In this document: piece by piece, positions 32,692 to 41,430 of the stretch
How positions within the stretch are numbered: position 1 is the stretch's first letter
How the letters are laid out: the number at the start of each line of letters is the position of its first letter
NCBI GenBank assembly: GCA_022843175.1
Contig: JALHOE010000042.1
Coordinates: 1-49,716, forward strand
Direction: 5' to 3'
Length of the DNA: 49,716 bases
DNA from: Deltaproteobacteria bacterium
GTDB taxonomy: Bacteria; Myxococcota_A; Polyangia; Polyangiales; JADJMO01
Notes under the pieces: model-generated
Seen by the model: only the letters and a program-made list of their open reading frames with translations
Database searches by the model: none
Told to the model about the DNA's origin: nothing
Program-made: the position numbers and the translations under genes

Positions 32692-34614
32692 AGCCCCGCG
32701 GATCGAGAGCGAGAACCGCCGCCCGGGCAACGGATACCCGAGGAAATCGCTGATCGGGTAGCGGTCGAAGCGGGGCCGCGCGCCGCTCTCGTAGAGCACG
32801 TCGACCGTGCGCTGATCGAAGAGGTTCATCACCTCGCCGATCACCGACACGCTCCCGAGGTCGAGGCGGGCGCCTGCGCCGTGGAAAACGCGGGTGGGCA
32901 GCTCGCGGGTGCCGGCGCGGTCGAGCGACGTGGTGCTCACCAGGTCGAAGCCGTAGCGCAGGGTGACCGGCCCGATGCGGGCCGACGCGTCGACGGTGAG
33001 GTCGTGATCGGGCCGGCCGGGCAGGCGCGCGCCGCGGCTGACGGGATCGGAGGTGCGGTCCTCGGTGACGAGGCGGGTATAGCTCACCACCATCCGCACC
33101 GGCCCGGTGGACGCGGCGACCGAGAGCTCGCCTCCCGCGATGCGCGCGGCCTCGACGTTCTCGGCGCGGAGCGAGAGCAAGCCCACCGGGCGCAGGAGGA
33201 TGAGGTCGCGGACCTCCCACGCGAAGCCGACGAGCTCGGCCTCCCAGCTCACCTTCGCCCGGGCGCCGCGCGCGCGGAGGCCGAGATCGGCCGCGTACGA
33301 CCGCTCGCTGCGGAGGCCCGGGGCGGGCGAGTAGATCCCGCCGTCGCCGAGCAGCTCGAGGAAGCCCGGCGGGCGGGCGAGCGTGCCGACGTGCGCGCCG
33401 AGCGCGAGGGTGTCGCTGAAGAGGTGCTCGGCGCCGAGGTGCGCGACCGGCAGGAGCTCGGCGCGCTCGCCGGTGTCACGCCGAACGTCGCCGCGCGCCG
33501 CGAGCACGATCGACGTGGAGCTCGCGAGCTGGTAGGTCGCGTCGAGGGCGAGGGCGATCCGGGCGCGCGCGTGGGTGGGGGCGCGCGCGGGCAGCGTCCG
33601 CTCGCCGTCGCGCTGCTCGAACGACCCGTCGACCCGCGGATCGAGCGTGAGACGAGCGAGGGTGAGCGACCGTCCGAACGCGAACCCGGCGGCGAGGACC
33701 CGATCGAGCGAGCGGCTCGGAAGGAAGGCTTGCTCCGCGCGCGGATCCTCGAAGGTGCGGCCGTCGCGCCGCCCCCACAGCCGCGCGACGAAGCGCCCGT
33801 CCTCGTCCCGCTTGCGCGCCTCGATCGCGAACAGCTGGCGATCGCGATCCATGTGGGTCGCGAGCGCCGGTCGATCGAACGGGCCGCCGATGCCGTCGCG
33901 GCGGAGCCCGAGCAACGTGGTGAGGAGCCACGTCCATCGGTCGGACTCGTGGCGCGCCTGGATGACGCCCGCGAGCTGCTGCGCGGCGTTGTTGGTTCGC
34001 CGCACCACCTCGCCGTCGATCCCGCGGAAGGGATCGAAATAGCGGAAGTCGCCCTCGGTGCGGTGGTAGCTCACGCCGGCCCCGACGCGGAACGCGCCGA
34101 TCGCGTGGGTGTCGGCGACCCGCATGCGGTAGCTGCCGAACGAGCCGGCCGCGTTGTAGACCTCGGTGCGGTTCTTCCCGAGCTCCATCGGGGCGATGTC
34201 GACGATGCCGCCGAGGTAGCCGCCGCCGAGGTGCGCAGGCGCGAACGTGCGATATACGCGCGCCGCGGCGCCGGGCCACAGCGGCAGCGTCGCGAGGTCG
34301 AGCGAGGGATCGGAGGCGCCGGTGAGGGGCACGCCGGCGAACGAGATCGCGACCTGATTGGACGCCGCGCCGCGGATCGACAGCGTCGCGAAGCTCGCCT
34401 CGCCCCCGAGCCGACGGACGCGCAGCCCCGGCAGGCCCTCGAGCAGCGCCGCGGCGTCGGGGGTGTCGCGCGGGCGATCGCCCTCCTTGCTCTTGCTCGA
34501 GAACCCCGGCGCCGCCGAGCCGCTCACCGTCAACGCGACGGGCTCCTCGGCGCGCGCGCGCGTCGCGATCGCCGCGAGTGCGACGAACGCGAGATGCACG
34601 AGCGCGCGTCGCAT
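32686..34614 (-). CDS. TonB-dependent outer membrane receptor
   Basis: This 642-residue protein has a signal peptide (residues 1-22, ending TRARAEE). A plug domain follows (about 45-155), with DTPDAAALLEGLPGLRVRRLGGEASFATLSIRGAASNQVAISFAGVPLTG, the usual signature of TonB-dependent receptors. The C-terminal 480 residues form the beta-barrel, with alternating aromatic strands, an EVMNLFDQRTVD-type late-strand motif and a terminal strand LPGRRFSLSIRGAL. The length is at the short end for the family, like BtuB or other cofactor receptors. The substrate cannot be deduced; no transport genes are adjacent. The start ATG at 34612-34614 faces the divergent helicase gene across 86 bases. The C-terminal residue is Leu rather than the common Phe. 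Confidence 0.88.
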   Translation of the reverse strand: MRRALVHLAFVALAAIATRARAEEPVALTVSGSAAPGFSSKSKEGDRPRDTPDAAALLEGLPGLRVRRLGGEASFATLSIRGAASNQVAISFAGVPLTGASDPSLDLATLPLWPGAAARVYRTFAPAHLGGGYLGGIVDIAPMELGKNRTEVYNAAGSFGSYRMRVADTHAIGAFRVGAGVSYHRTEGDFRYFDPFRGIDGEVVRRTNNAAQQLAGVIQARHESDRWTWLLTTLLGLRRDGIGGPFDRPALATHMDRDRQLFAIEARKRDEDGRFVARLWGRRDGRTFEDPRAEQAFLPSRSLDRVLAAGFAFGRSLTLARLTLDPRVDGSFEQRDGERTLPARAPTHARARIALALDATYQLASSTSIVLAARGDVRRDTGERAELLPVAHLGAEHLFSDTLALGAHVGTLARPPGFLELLGDGGIYSPAPGLRSERSYAADLGLRARGARAKVSWEAELVGFAWEVRDLILLRPVGLLSLRAENVEAARIAGGELSVAASTGPVRMVVSYTRLVTEDRTSDPVSRGARLPGRPDHDLTVDASARIGPVTLRYGFDLVSTTSLDRAGTRELPTRVFHGAGARLDLGSVSVIGEVMNLFDQRTVDVLYESGARPRFDRYPISDFLGYPLPGRRFSLSIRGAL

Positions 34615-34700
34615 GGAGGGGCGGTACCAGCGAGCCCAGCCGCGAGCAATTCCCTTGTCGGTGAACTTCCTTCGCGCGCGCTGCCGGCTTAGAGAGGGGC

Positions 34701-36674
34701 GTGCTCTCGGCCAAGACCCTCGCAGCGCTCGGCCCCGAGGGCCCCATCGCGCGCGGGCTCGCCGAGCTCGGCGTGCGTCACGAGGCGCGCCCCGGTCAGC
34801 TCGACATGGCCCTCGCGGTCGCCGAGGCGATCACCGCCGAGCGCGTGCTGCTCTGCGAGGCCGGCACCGGCACCGGCAAGACGCTCGCCTACCTGGTCCC
34901 GGCGATCCTCAGCGGCCGTCGCGTCGTCGTGTCCACCGCGACCAAGGCGCTGCAAGAACAGATCTACGCCAAGGATCTCCCGCTGCTCGCGACCCACCTC
35001 GGCGTCGAGTTCTCGGCCGCGCTGATGAAGGGCCTCTCCAACTACGTTTGCCGCCGTCGCCTCGCCGAGGCTCTGTCGGGCGAGCTCCCGCGCGACCGCG
35101 CCCAAACGCTGGCGCGCATCGAGCAATGGACGCGCGAGAGCATCTCGGGAGACCGCGTCGAGCTCGAGTGGCTGCGCGACGACGACCCGGCTTGGCGAGA
35201 CGTGCAGAGCGGCAGCGACACCCGCATCGGGCAGGGCTGCGCCTTCAACGAGCGCTGCTTCGTCACCAAAATGCGCGACGACGCGCAGCGCGCGAAGGTG
35301 ATCGTCGTCAACCACCACCTCTACCTCGCCGACCTCGCGCTCCGCCGCGGCGGGCCGGTGCGCGGCAAGGGCGTCATCCCCGAGCACGACGTCGTCATCT
35401 TCGACGAGGCCCACCAGCTCGAGGAGATCGCGACCGAGTTCTTCGGCATCCGAGTGTCGAGCGCGCGGGTCGAGACCATCGCGCGCGACGCGCGGCGCAC
35501 CTTCCAGGCCCTCAAGGCGAACCTCGGGAACGATCTCGCCGAGTCGTTGGTTCGCATCGACACCATGTCCGACGCCGCCAGGGCGCTCTTCGGCGCGCTC
35601 GCGCTTCGCGCCCCCACGGCCGACGGGCGCGCGCCGTTCCCCGAGGACAACTGGTCCGACGAGATGGTCGAGCTACGGGGCCGGCTCGACGCGTCGCTCG
35701 AGTCGGTCGCGCGCTGGGCGGGCAAGCGCAACGAAGAGCCGCTCGCGGTGATCTCCCGCCGCGCCGCCGCGGTCCGCGACGATCTCTCCCGGGTGTCGTC
35801 GCCCGGCCGCGAGGACGTCCCCTGGATCGAGCTCCGCCAGCGGTCGTGCGCCGTCGGCATCTCTCCGATCGACCTCGCGCCGGTGTTCCGCGAGGAGCTG
35901 TTCGCGGGCAACCGCCCGTGGCCCCACACCGTCGTCCTCACCTCGGCCACGCTCGCCACCGGCGAGGGCTTCACGCACGCGCGTCGGCGCCTCGGCGTCG
36001 ACCGGGGCGCCGAGGAGCTGGTCGTGCCCTCGCCGTTCGACTTCCGCAAGAACGCGGGCGTCTACGTGCCGGTCGATCTCCCCGAACCCAACGACAGCGC
36101 GTTCGTCGATCGCGCGGCGCTCCGGGTGATCGAGCTCATTCGCGCGTCGCGCGGCGGCGCGTTCGTGCTCTGCGCGTCCACGCGCAACATGCGGGCCTTC
36201 CACGCCATGTTGCGCGACGCAGACCTCCCGTGGCCCGTCCTCTGTCAGGGCGAGCGCCCCAAGTTCTCGCTGCTCGCCGAGTTCCGCGAGCGCGGCGACG
36301 CGATCCTCGTCGCCACGATGGGCTTCTGGGAGGGCGTCGACGTGCCCGGCCGCGCGCTGCGGCTCGTGGTGATCGACAAGCTCCCGTTCGCGGTCCCGAG
36401 CGATCCGGTCGTCGCCGCGCGACACCGGGCGATCGAGGAAGAGGGCCGCTCGTCATTCACCGAGCTCTCCGTCCCCGAGGCGGCGATCGCCCTCAAGCAG
36501 GGCTTCGGCCGGCTGATCCGCACCTGCGAGGACGCCGGCGTCGTGGCCATCCTCGACAAGCGCCTCCGCACGAAGGGCTACGGCCGCACCATGCGCGCGT
36601 CTCTGCCGCCGGCCTCTCCGCTCTTCGATCTCGAGCAGGTGCGCGCCTTCTTCGAGATCGTCGCGCATGCGTAG
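34701..36674 (+). CDS. dinG: DinG/XPD-family ATP-dependent DNA helicase
   Basis: The protein has 657 residues. The helicase motifs are clear: GTGTGK around 55-60 (Walker A, EAGTGTGKT), STATKALQEQ (motif Ia), DEAH at 235-238, VVLTSATL (motif III), and QGFGRLIRTCEDAG (motif VI). DinG relatives are superfamily 2, 5'-to-3' helicases that resolve R-loops and branched DNA. The iron-sulfur domain region shows C117 (NYVC), C180 (GQGC) and C186 (NERC), but the residue equivalent to the fourth ligand of E. coli DinG (five positions before C180) is not cysteine. GTG at 34701 is preceded by GAGAGGGG. It overlaps lnt by eight bases and is divergent from the receptor gene. Confidence 0.9.
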   Translation: MLSAKTLAALGPEGPIARGLAELGVRHEARPGQLDMALAVAEAITAERVLLCEAGTGTGKTLAYLVPAILSGRRVVVSTATKALQEQIYAKDLPLLATHLGVEFSAALMKGLSNYVCRRRLAEALSGELPRDRAQTLARIEQWTRESISGDRVELEWLRDDDPAWRDVQSGSDTRIGQGCAFNERCFVTKMRDDAQRAKVIVVNHHLYLADLALRRGGPVRGKGVIPEHDVVIFDEAHQLEEIATEFFGIRVSSARVETIARDARRTFQALKANLGNDLAESLVRIDTMSDAARALFGALALRAPTADGRAPFPEDNWSDEMVELRGRLDASLESVARWAGKRNEEPLAVISRRAAAVRDDLSRVSSPGREDVPWIELRQRSCAVGISPIDLAPVFREELFAGNRPWPHTVVLTSATLATGEGFTHARRRLGVDRGAEELVVPSPFDFRKNAGVYVPVDLPEPNDSAFVDRAALRVIELIRASRGGAFVLCASTRNMRAFHAMLRDADLPWPVLCQGERPKFSLLAEFRERGDAILVATMGFWEGVDVPGRALRLVVIDKLPFAVPSDPVVAARHRAIEEEGRSSFTELSVPEAAIALKQGFGRLIRTCEDAGVVAILDKRLRTKGYGRTMRASLPPASPLFDLEQVRAFFEIVAHA

Positions 36675-38178
36675 GCTGTTGCGCTCGGAGACCGCGCGGG
36701 CGGCGCTCGGCGGGCTGCTCCTCGCCGCGTCGGCGCCGCCGTTCCCGCCGGCGTTCATCGTGTGCGCGTTCCTCTCGGTGGTGCTCCTCGCCTCGGCGCT
36801 CGAGGGCGCGACGCTCCGGCAGTCCGCGGTGCGCGGGCTGTTCTTCGGCTTGTTCTGCAACCTCGTGGCGATGAGCTTCGTGCCGTCGACGATCACGCGG
36901 TTCACCGACCTGCCGCTCGCCGCCGCGATCCTCGGCTGGTTGCTCCTGTCGCTCGGGCAGGGGGCGGTGTGGGCGGTCTGCGGATTCGTCACCGGCGTCG
37001 GCCGGCGCCTCCGCGTCCCCCTCGCCCCGGCCTTCGCGCTCGGCGTCGCGGTGTCGATGCTCCTGCCCTCGCTCTTCCCCTGGACCATCGCTGCCCCGTT
37101 CGCGCGCGCGCCGATCTTCCTCCAGCTCGCCGAGGTGATCGGCGAGCGCGGCGTCGCGATTTGGATCGCGATCACCGCCGGCACGTTCGTCGCGGGGTAT
37201 CGCACGCTGCGGGGGCGCGCGCTCACCGCGGCCGCCGTCGTTGCATTGCCTATTTATGGGTTGGTGCGAATGCCCGCCGTGGACCGCGCGCGCGCGGCCG
37301 CACCGACGAAGACCGTGGCGCTCATCCAGCAGGCCATCGCGCCCAAGGAGCGGTGGAAGGCCGACCAGGCCGCCAGCATCGTGGTCAAGCTGTGGACCCT
37401 CACTCGCCTCGCCGAGGAGCAGGGCGCCGAGCTGTCGATCTGGCCCGAGGCTGCCTACCCGTACATCCTCCCGCACCACGGCGGCCGCGACGGCGGCGCG
37501 TTCCGCATCCGCGGCGGCGGCGTCCAGGGCGACGTCCTCACCGGCGTCCTCACCGAGGCGCCCGCGCCCGAGGGCAGCGAGCCCGGCTCGCACTGGCACT
37601 ACAACGCGGCGACGCTCGCCGACCGCGCCGGCAACGTCGCGCCCGCGGCCGCCAAGCTCGAGCTCCTCGCGTTCGGCGAGGTCGTGCCGCTCGGCGATCG
37701 GATCCCGGCGCTCCGCCGCATGTTCTCGCGCGGCGGCGGGCTCGTGCCCGGCCCGGCGCCGGTCCTCCTCAGCGCGGGGGGCATGCGCGCCGGCATCCTC
37801 AACTGCTACGAGGACACGCTCCCCTCCGTCTCGCGTCGCGTCGCCCGAGAGAACCCGAACCTGCTCGTGAACCTCACCAACGACGCGTGGTTCGGCGCGA
37901 GCGCGGAGCCGGAGCTGCACCTCCTCGAGTCGATCCCGCGCGCGATCGAAGCTCGGCGCGATCTGCTCCGCGCAGTGAACACCGGCGTCACCGTGCACAT
38001 CGACGCCCTCGGCCGCGTCGTCGCCCGCGCGCCGCGCGAGGTCGCCACGTTTCTGATGGTGAAGCCGGCCCTCATCGAGTCCCCGCCGACCCTGTACACT
38101 CGCTTCGGCGATTGGACGTGGGGCGTCCCGCTCCTGTTGTTTGCGATCGCGAGCACTCTGCACGCACGGAGACCATGA
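36667..38178 (+). CDS. lnt: apolipoprotein N-acyltransferase Lnt
   Basis: Lnt adds the third acyl chain to the N-terminal cysteine of lipoproteins in the inner membrane. The 503-residue protein has an N-terminal membrane part (about seven helices, residues 10-220) and a periplasmic nitrilase domain. The catalytic triad is visible: E261 (SIWPEAAYP), K330 (AAAKLELLAFGE, eight residues before the conserved Glu as in E. coli), and C380 (ILNCYEDTLP). NLTNDAWFGASAEPELHL and RRDLLRAVNTGVT also match. The ATG at 36667 overlaps the helicase gene; its stop overlaps the next gene (ATGA). A rare-codon island (37243-37259, Ala-Leu-Pro-Ile-Tyr-Gly) lies near the end of the membrane part. Lnt fits the many lipoproteins in this window. 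Confidence 0.94.
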   Translation: MRRLLRSETARAALGGLLLAASAPPFPPAFIVCAFLSVVLLASALEGATLRQSAVRGLFFGLFCNLVAMSFVPSTITRFTDLPLAAAILGWLLLSLGQGAVWAVCGFVTGVGRRLRVPLAPAFALGVAVSMLLPSLFPWTIAAPFARAPIFLQLAEVIGERGVAIWIAITAGTFVAGYRTLRGRALTAAAVVALPIYGLVRMPAVDRARAAAPTKTVALIQQAIAPKERWKADQAASIVVKLWTLTRLAEEQGAELSIWPEAAYPYILPHHGGRDGGAFRIRGGGVQGDVLTGVLTEAPAPEGSEPGSHWHYNAATLADRAGNVAPAAAKLELLAFGEVVPLGDRIPALRRMFSRGGGLVPGPAPVLLSAGGMRAGILNCYEDTLPSVSRRVARENPNLLVNLTNDAWFGASAEPELHLLESIPRAIEARRDLLRAVNTGVTVHIDALGRVVARAPREVATFLMVKPALIESPPTLYTRFGDWTWGVPLLLFAIASTLHARRP

Positions 38179-38902
38179 GCGACCACGTCATCCTCAAGAG
38201 CTTCCAGAAGCGCGGCCCGTTCCACGATCTCAAGCACCCGACGCTCGAAGAGGACGACGAGATCGCGGCCCTCGCGCCGAAGGGCTCTTCGTCGAGGAGA
38301 AGAAGAGCGCCACCAAGAACGATCCGCCGGCGGTGCTCAATCTGCTCGTGTGCGACGGCGCGCTCGTGATGGAGGAGGCCCTGGCGCGGAAGGCGTTCGC
38401 CGGCGTCGAGGGTGTGTCGCTCGAGCCGATCGACATCCACCGCCGGAAGCAGATCATCAAGGGTTGGGTGAACGTCCGCGTGCACCGCTTCGCGCCGCTC
38501 GATCGCGCGCGCGCGGAGCTCAACGTCTGGGGAAAGGACCCTTTCGTCTCCGTCGCCTCGCTCATCAACGCCCCCGCCTTCGACCGGCCGCCGGCGCGCA
38601 TCTTCCGCATCGTCGAGGCGCCGCGGTTCATCGCCGTCGACGCGGCGCTCGCAGCGCACCTCGCGAAGCTGACCAAGAAGGCGCTCGGTCCGATCGACGA
38701 CAACACCGACGCGAGCGTCTTCGCGGAGGGCTACGCGAAGCAGAAGCCCTTCGCGGTGAAGGACCCGCGTGCGGCGGCCAAGGCGTTCGTCGCGCTCGCG
38801 CGCGGCGAGAAGGCATCACGCAGAGACGTGCTGCAGTTCAACATGGTGGCCGACGGCAACCTGCCGAAGGCCAAGCCGGGCGAGGGCTCGCTGGTTACGT
38901 AA
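38175..38902 (+). pseudogene. unrecognised gene with one-base frameshift near 38282
   Basis: The ATG at 38175 (ATGA overlap with the lnt stop) opens a frame that reads well for 37 residues (MSDHVILKSFQKRGPFHDLK, then HPTLEEDDEIAALAPKG) and then turns into Ser/Arg-rich nonsense that stops at 38369. The -1 frame takes over at the G-run 38282-38284 with LFVEEKKSATKNDPPAVLNLLVCDGALV and continues as normal protein to the stop at 38902. Restoring one G in that run would give a protein of about 242 residues. The later part, with APAFDRPPARIFRIVEAPRFIAVDAALAAHLAKL, faintly resembles DUF1629/Imm11-type proteins, at low confidence. It may be a real mutation, a sequencing error in a homopolymer, or, less likely, programmed frameshifting. 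A shorter product from the GTG near 38349 is possible. Confidence 0.66.
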
Positions 38903-40121
38903 CCAGCGCGCGCGCACGAGCGATGGCCTCCACCGCAGCTGCGCGCGCCGTCCGCAGCGCCGCTTCGTTTCTTCGTGCGAGAACGCGCGCGGTGAGCAGC
39001 TCGCTGCGGTCGAGCCAAATCAGCGCTGCGATGGGGGACGCGATCACGACCACGGCGAGCCACGGCGCCCACACCAGCGCGGCCGTCAGCAGCGCGCCCA
39101 TCCACACCGCGTAGGCGGCGATGCCGAGGCCGAGTTTGTACGTCGACACGACGTCTTGTTCCCGGCCGGCGAGCCGCGTCGCGAGCTTCGGCAGCTGATA
39201 CGGGATCGCGTAGAGCGCGTACCCGGCCAGCGCGAGCGGCAGGATGGCGACGAGCAGCAGCGCCCGCAGCCACGCGCCGGGTGGCCGCGGCACCGCGGCG
39301 ACGACATGGTCCTCGTGCACGCCCGTCCGCTCGAGGAGCTCGTAGTAGCCGGTGACCGCCTCGTCGACGGCGCGGTAGCGCGCGGGATCGCCGAGCGCCC
39401 TCTTCGCCGCGACCACCTGGCGGCCGATCGAGCTCCACGTGGCGAGGCTTCGATCGCCCTCGTCGTGCGCGAGGAGCTCGGCCACGCGCACGATCAGCCG
39501 GCGCTCGGCCCAGGTGCCGGCGCCGATCACGAGATCCTCGAGATCGCTCCGCAGCGTCTCGGTGATCTGCGCCACGTCGCCGTTCGCCTCGTCGACGGCG
39601 CGCACCGGACCGAACACGAGGAGCGCGCGCGAGCGAAACGTGTCGCGCGCGTCGAACTCGAGGGCGATGGCCTGGAACGTGAGGCCGCGCGCGCCACGCT
39701 CGTAAGCGCGGGCGAGCATGCGGGCGGGCCCGGTCTTGATCGGCACGAGCTGCGGCTCGTTGTGGCTCACGCCCTCGGGGAAGATGAGCAGGTTGCCGCC
39801 GCGCGCGAAGTGCTCGGCGACGCGATCGAACACCGCCTCGTTGTCGCCGCCGCCGTCCTGCTTGCGGTTCACCGGCACCGCGTCCGCCACGCGCAAGAGC
39901 GCGCGGAGCACCGGCACCTTGAACAGCGGCGCCTTCGCGATCGGCGAGATCGGGAACGGCGCCCGCGTGACGACGAGGATGGGATCGATGAGCCCGTTGA
40001 CGTGATTGGCCGCGAAGAGCCGCCCCCGGGTCCCGGCCGCCGGCACGCCCACAGCCTCGATATCGCGGAAATAAACGCCGATCAGGGCCCGAAAGAAGCG
40101 GAGCAGGAGCGGGCGTAGCAT
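38895..40121 (-). CDS. PlsC-type acyltransferase with C-terminal membrane domain
   Basis: This 408-residue protein is a probable glycerolipid acyltransferase. The N-terminal third carries the acyltransferase motifs: A-N39-H40-VNGLI-D46 (five residues between His and Asp instead of the usual four, as in a recognised subgroup with ANHxNxxxDP), PVNRKQDGGGDN, LLIFPEGVSH (the FPEG motif) and IKTGPARM. The middle is helical. The last third has two to four membrane segments (LRALLLVAILPLALAGYALYAIPYQL, and GIAAYAVWMGALLTAALVWAPWLAVVVIASPIAALI). It should act in the inner membrane on lysophosphatidate or a related acceptor. ATG at 40119-40121 opens it. Its stop shares the palindrome TTACGTAA with the frameshifted gene. 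It is divergent from 40176. Confidence 0.87.
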   Translation of the reverse strand: MLRPLLLRFFRALIGVYFRDIEAVGVPAAGTRGRLFAANHVNGLIDPILVVTRAPFPISPIAKAPLFKVPVLRALLRVADAVPVNRKQDGGGDNEAVFDRVAEHFARGGNLLIFPEGVSHNEPQLVPIKTGPARMLARAYERGARGLTFQAIALEFDARDTFRSRALLVFGPVRAVDEANGDVAQITETLRSDLEDLVIGAGTWAERRLIVRVAELLAHDEGDRSLATWSSIGRQVVAAKRALGDPARYRAVDEAVTGYYELLERTGVHEDHVVAAVPRPPGAWLRALLLVAILPLALAGYALYAIPYQLPKLATRLAGREQDVVSTYKLGLGIAAYAVWMGALLTAALVWAPWLAVVVIASPIAALIWLDRSELLTARVLARRNEAALRTARAAAVEAIARARALVT

Positions 40122-40175
40122 TTGCGATCAGGTCTGACTGTAAGTAGAGTGCCGCCCAGCAGTCGGGAGGGTCTC

Positions 40176-41378
40176 ATGAGCGTACGCGGTCTCGTTGTCT
40201 CCGCCCTGTTGTTTGGCTGTGCGGGCACCACCGAGGGTGCTGCGGTGGAGCCGGCGCACGACAGCGGCGCCGCCGCCGACACGACGGCGGAGGACACCGG
40301 CACGCCCGCGCCCTCGGTAGAGGACACCGCGTCCACCGAGACGACGAGCGTCGACAGCGCCGTCGTCGACGCCGCGCCCGACGCCGAGGTCGGGATCGCC
40401 GACCTCTGCTTCTCGAAGATCAGCAAGTCCGCCGGCGGCAAGGGACCGGTCTACGACAAGTTCTCCCCGACGATCGCGTCGCACTGCTTCGGCACCAACC
40501 ATCAGGCGATCGCCGGCGTGGAGAAGGTCGTGTTCCTCGGCGATTCGGTCACGGTGGGCACGCCGAACGTGAAGCACTCCCTCGCCGCCGACAACGCGCA
40601 CTTCTACCGAAACAAGCTCGCCGAGTCGCTCGCGACGAAGTTCTCGTTGAACAAGGGCAACCTGCTCGATTGGGGGCTGTGGAAGTCGTACGACTACCTC
40701 AACGGCGTCGGCGGCAAGCTCGAATCGGGCGACTTCAAGAACTGCGCGAAGTGGGGCGCGCGCACCGACGACTTCCTCGCCGGCGGCAATCAGCTCGCCA
40801 AGTGCTTCCCGAGCGGCAGCTCCGACAAGAAGACGCTCTTCGTCTTCACGATGGGTGGCAACGACATCTCCGCGATCACCAAGATGGGCGCCGACGCCGC
40901 GCCGGCCGAGGTCGACGCCGGCTACCCGACGGTGTGGGCCGCGGCGAAGAAGATGGTGAAGGATCTCGACGACGCGATCGCCTGGATGCAGGACCCGGCG
41001 CGGTTCCCCAAGGGCTCGTACGTCGTGATGGGCAACCCGTTCGAGTTCACCGACGCGACCGGCGACGTGTCCTCGTGCCCGGCCGCGGGGCTCGCCGGCT
41101 TCAAGGACTGGAAGAAGCCCGAGGCGCAGGTCGCGATCGTGGTGCACATCCTCGAGGCGTACATGGACGTCGCGGTGAAGCGGAAGGTCGACCTGGTGTG
41201 GATGCTCGAGCACTTCTGCGGCCACGGCTACGTCGCGACCAAGGCGTCGTCGCCCCCCGAGGGCGCCTGCTTCCTCGGCCCCGGCGCGCCGCTGTGGTTC
41301 GACGAGACCTGCATCCACCCCAACGACGACGGCCACGACGCCATCTACCGGTTCATGAAGGCCACCGTCGACGAGTAA
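40176..41378 (+). CDS. SGNH/GDSL-family hydrolase lipoprotein
   Basis: This 400-residue protein is probably an esterase or carbohydrate esterase on the cell surface. A short lipoprotein signal ends ALLFGC. A 65-residue linker rich in Asp, Thr, Ala and Ser follows, as in other lipoproteins of this window. The SGNH blocks are visible: GDS with catalytic S124 (VVFLGDSVTVG, block I), a later Gly in the GVGGK or LAGGNQ region, GGND (block III, with the Asn), and HPNDDGH near the C-terminus (block V, Asp and His). Six or more cysteines in the mature part suggest disulfides. ATG at 40176 is preceded by GGGAGG, six or seven bases upstream, and the extension to 40122 is not signal-like. Substrate unknown. 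Confidence 0.85.
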   Translation: MSVRGLVVSALLFGCAGTTEGAAVEPAHDSGAAADTTAEDTGTPAPSVEDTASTETTSVDSAVVDAAPDAEVGIADLCFSKISKSAGGKGPVYDKFSPTIASHCFGTNHQAIAGVEKVVFLGDSVTVGTPNVKHSLAADNAHFYRNKLAESLATKFSLNKGNLLDWGLWKSYDYLNGVGGKLESGDFKNCAKWGARTDDFLAGGNQLAKCFPSGSSDKKTLFVFTMGGNDISAITKMGADAAPAEVDAGYPTVWAAAKKMVKDLDDAIAWMQDPARFPKGSYVVMGNPFEFTDATGDVSSCPAAGLAGFKDWKKPEAQVAIVVHILEAYMDVAVKRKVDLVWMLEHFCGHGYVATKASSPPEGACFLGPGAPLWFDETCIHPNDDGHDAIYRFMKATVDE

Positions 41379-41393
41379 GCGACAAAAGCATCA

Positions 41394-41421
41394 AAGCGCC
41401 CTCCGTTGCCGGAGAGCGCTT
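41394..41421 (-). terminator. intrinsic terminator of the HU gene, GNRA tetraloop
   Basis: Read on the minus strand, AAGCGC and CTCCG pair with CGGAG and GCGCTT around one mismatch, closed by the loop GCAA, a stable GNRA tetraloop. The stem is followed by TTTGATGCTTTT. On the plus strand the loop would be TTGC and the tail is poor in T, so it serves the HU gene, although it also lies 16 bases after the stop of the convergent hydrolase. Confidence 0.66.
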
Positions 41422-41430
41422 CGACACATC

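Noticed and set aside
38270-38290. Programmed -1 frameshift site in the gene at 38175
   Set aside because: The sequence around GCG CCG AAG GGC is not an X-XXY-YYZ slippery heptamer and no clear downstream pseudoknot was seen; a single-base deletion is the simpler reading.
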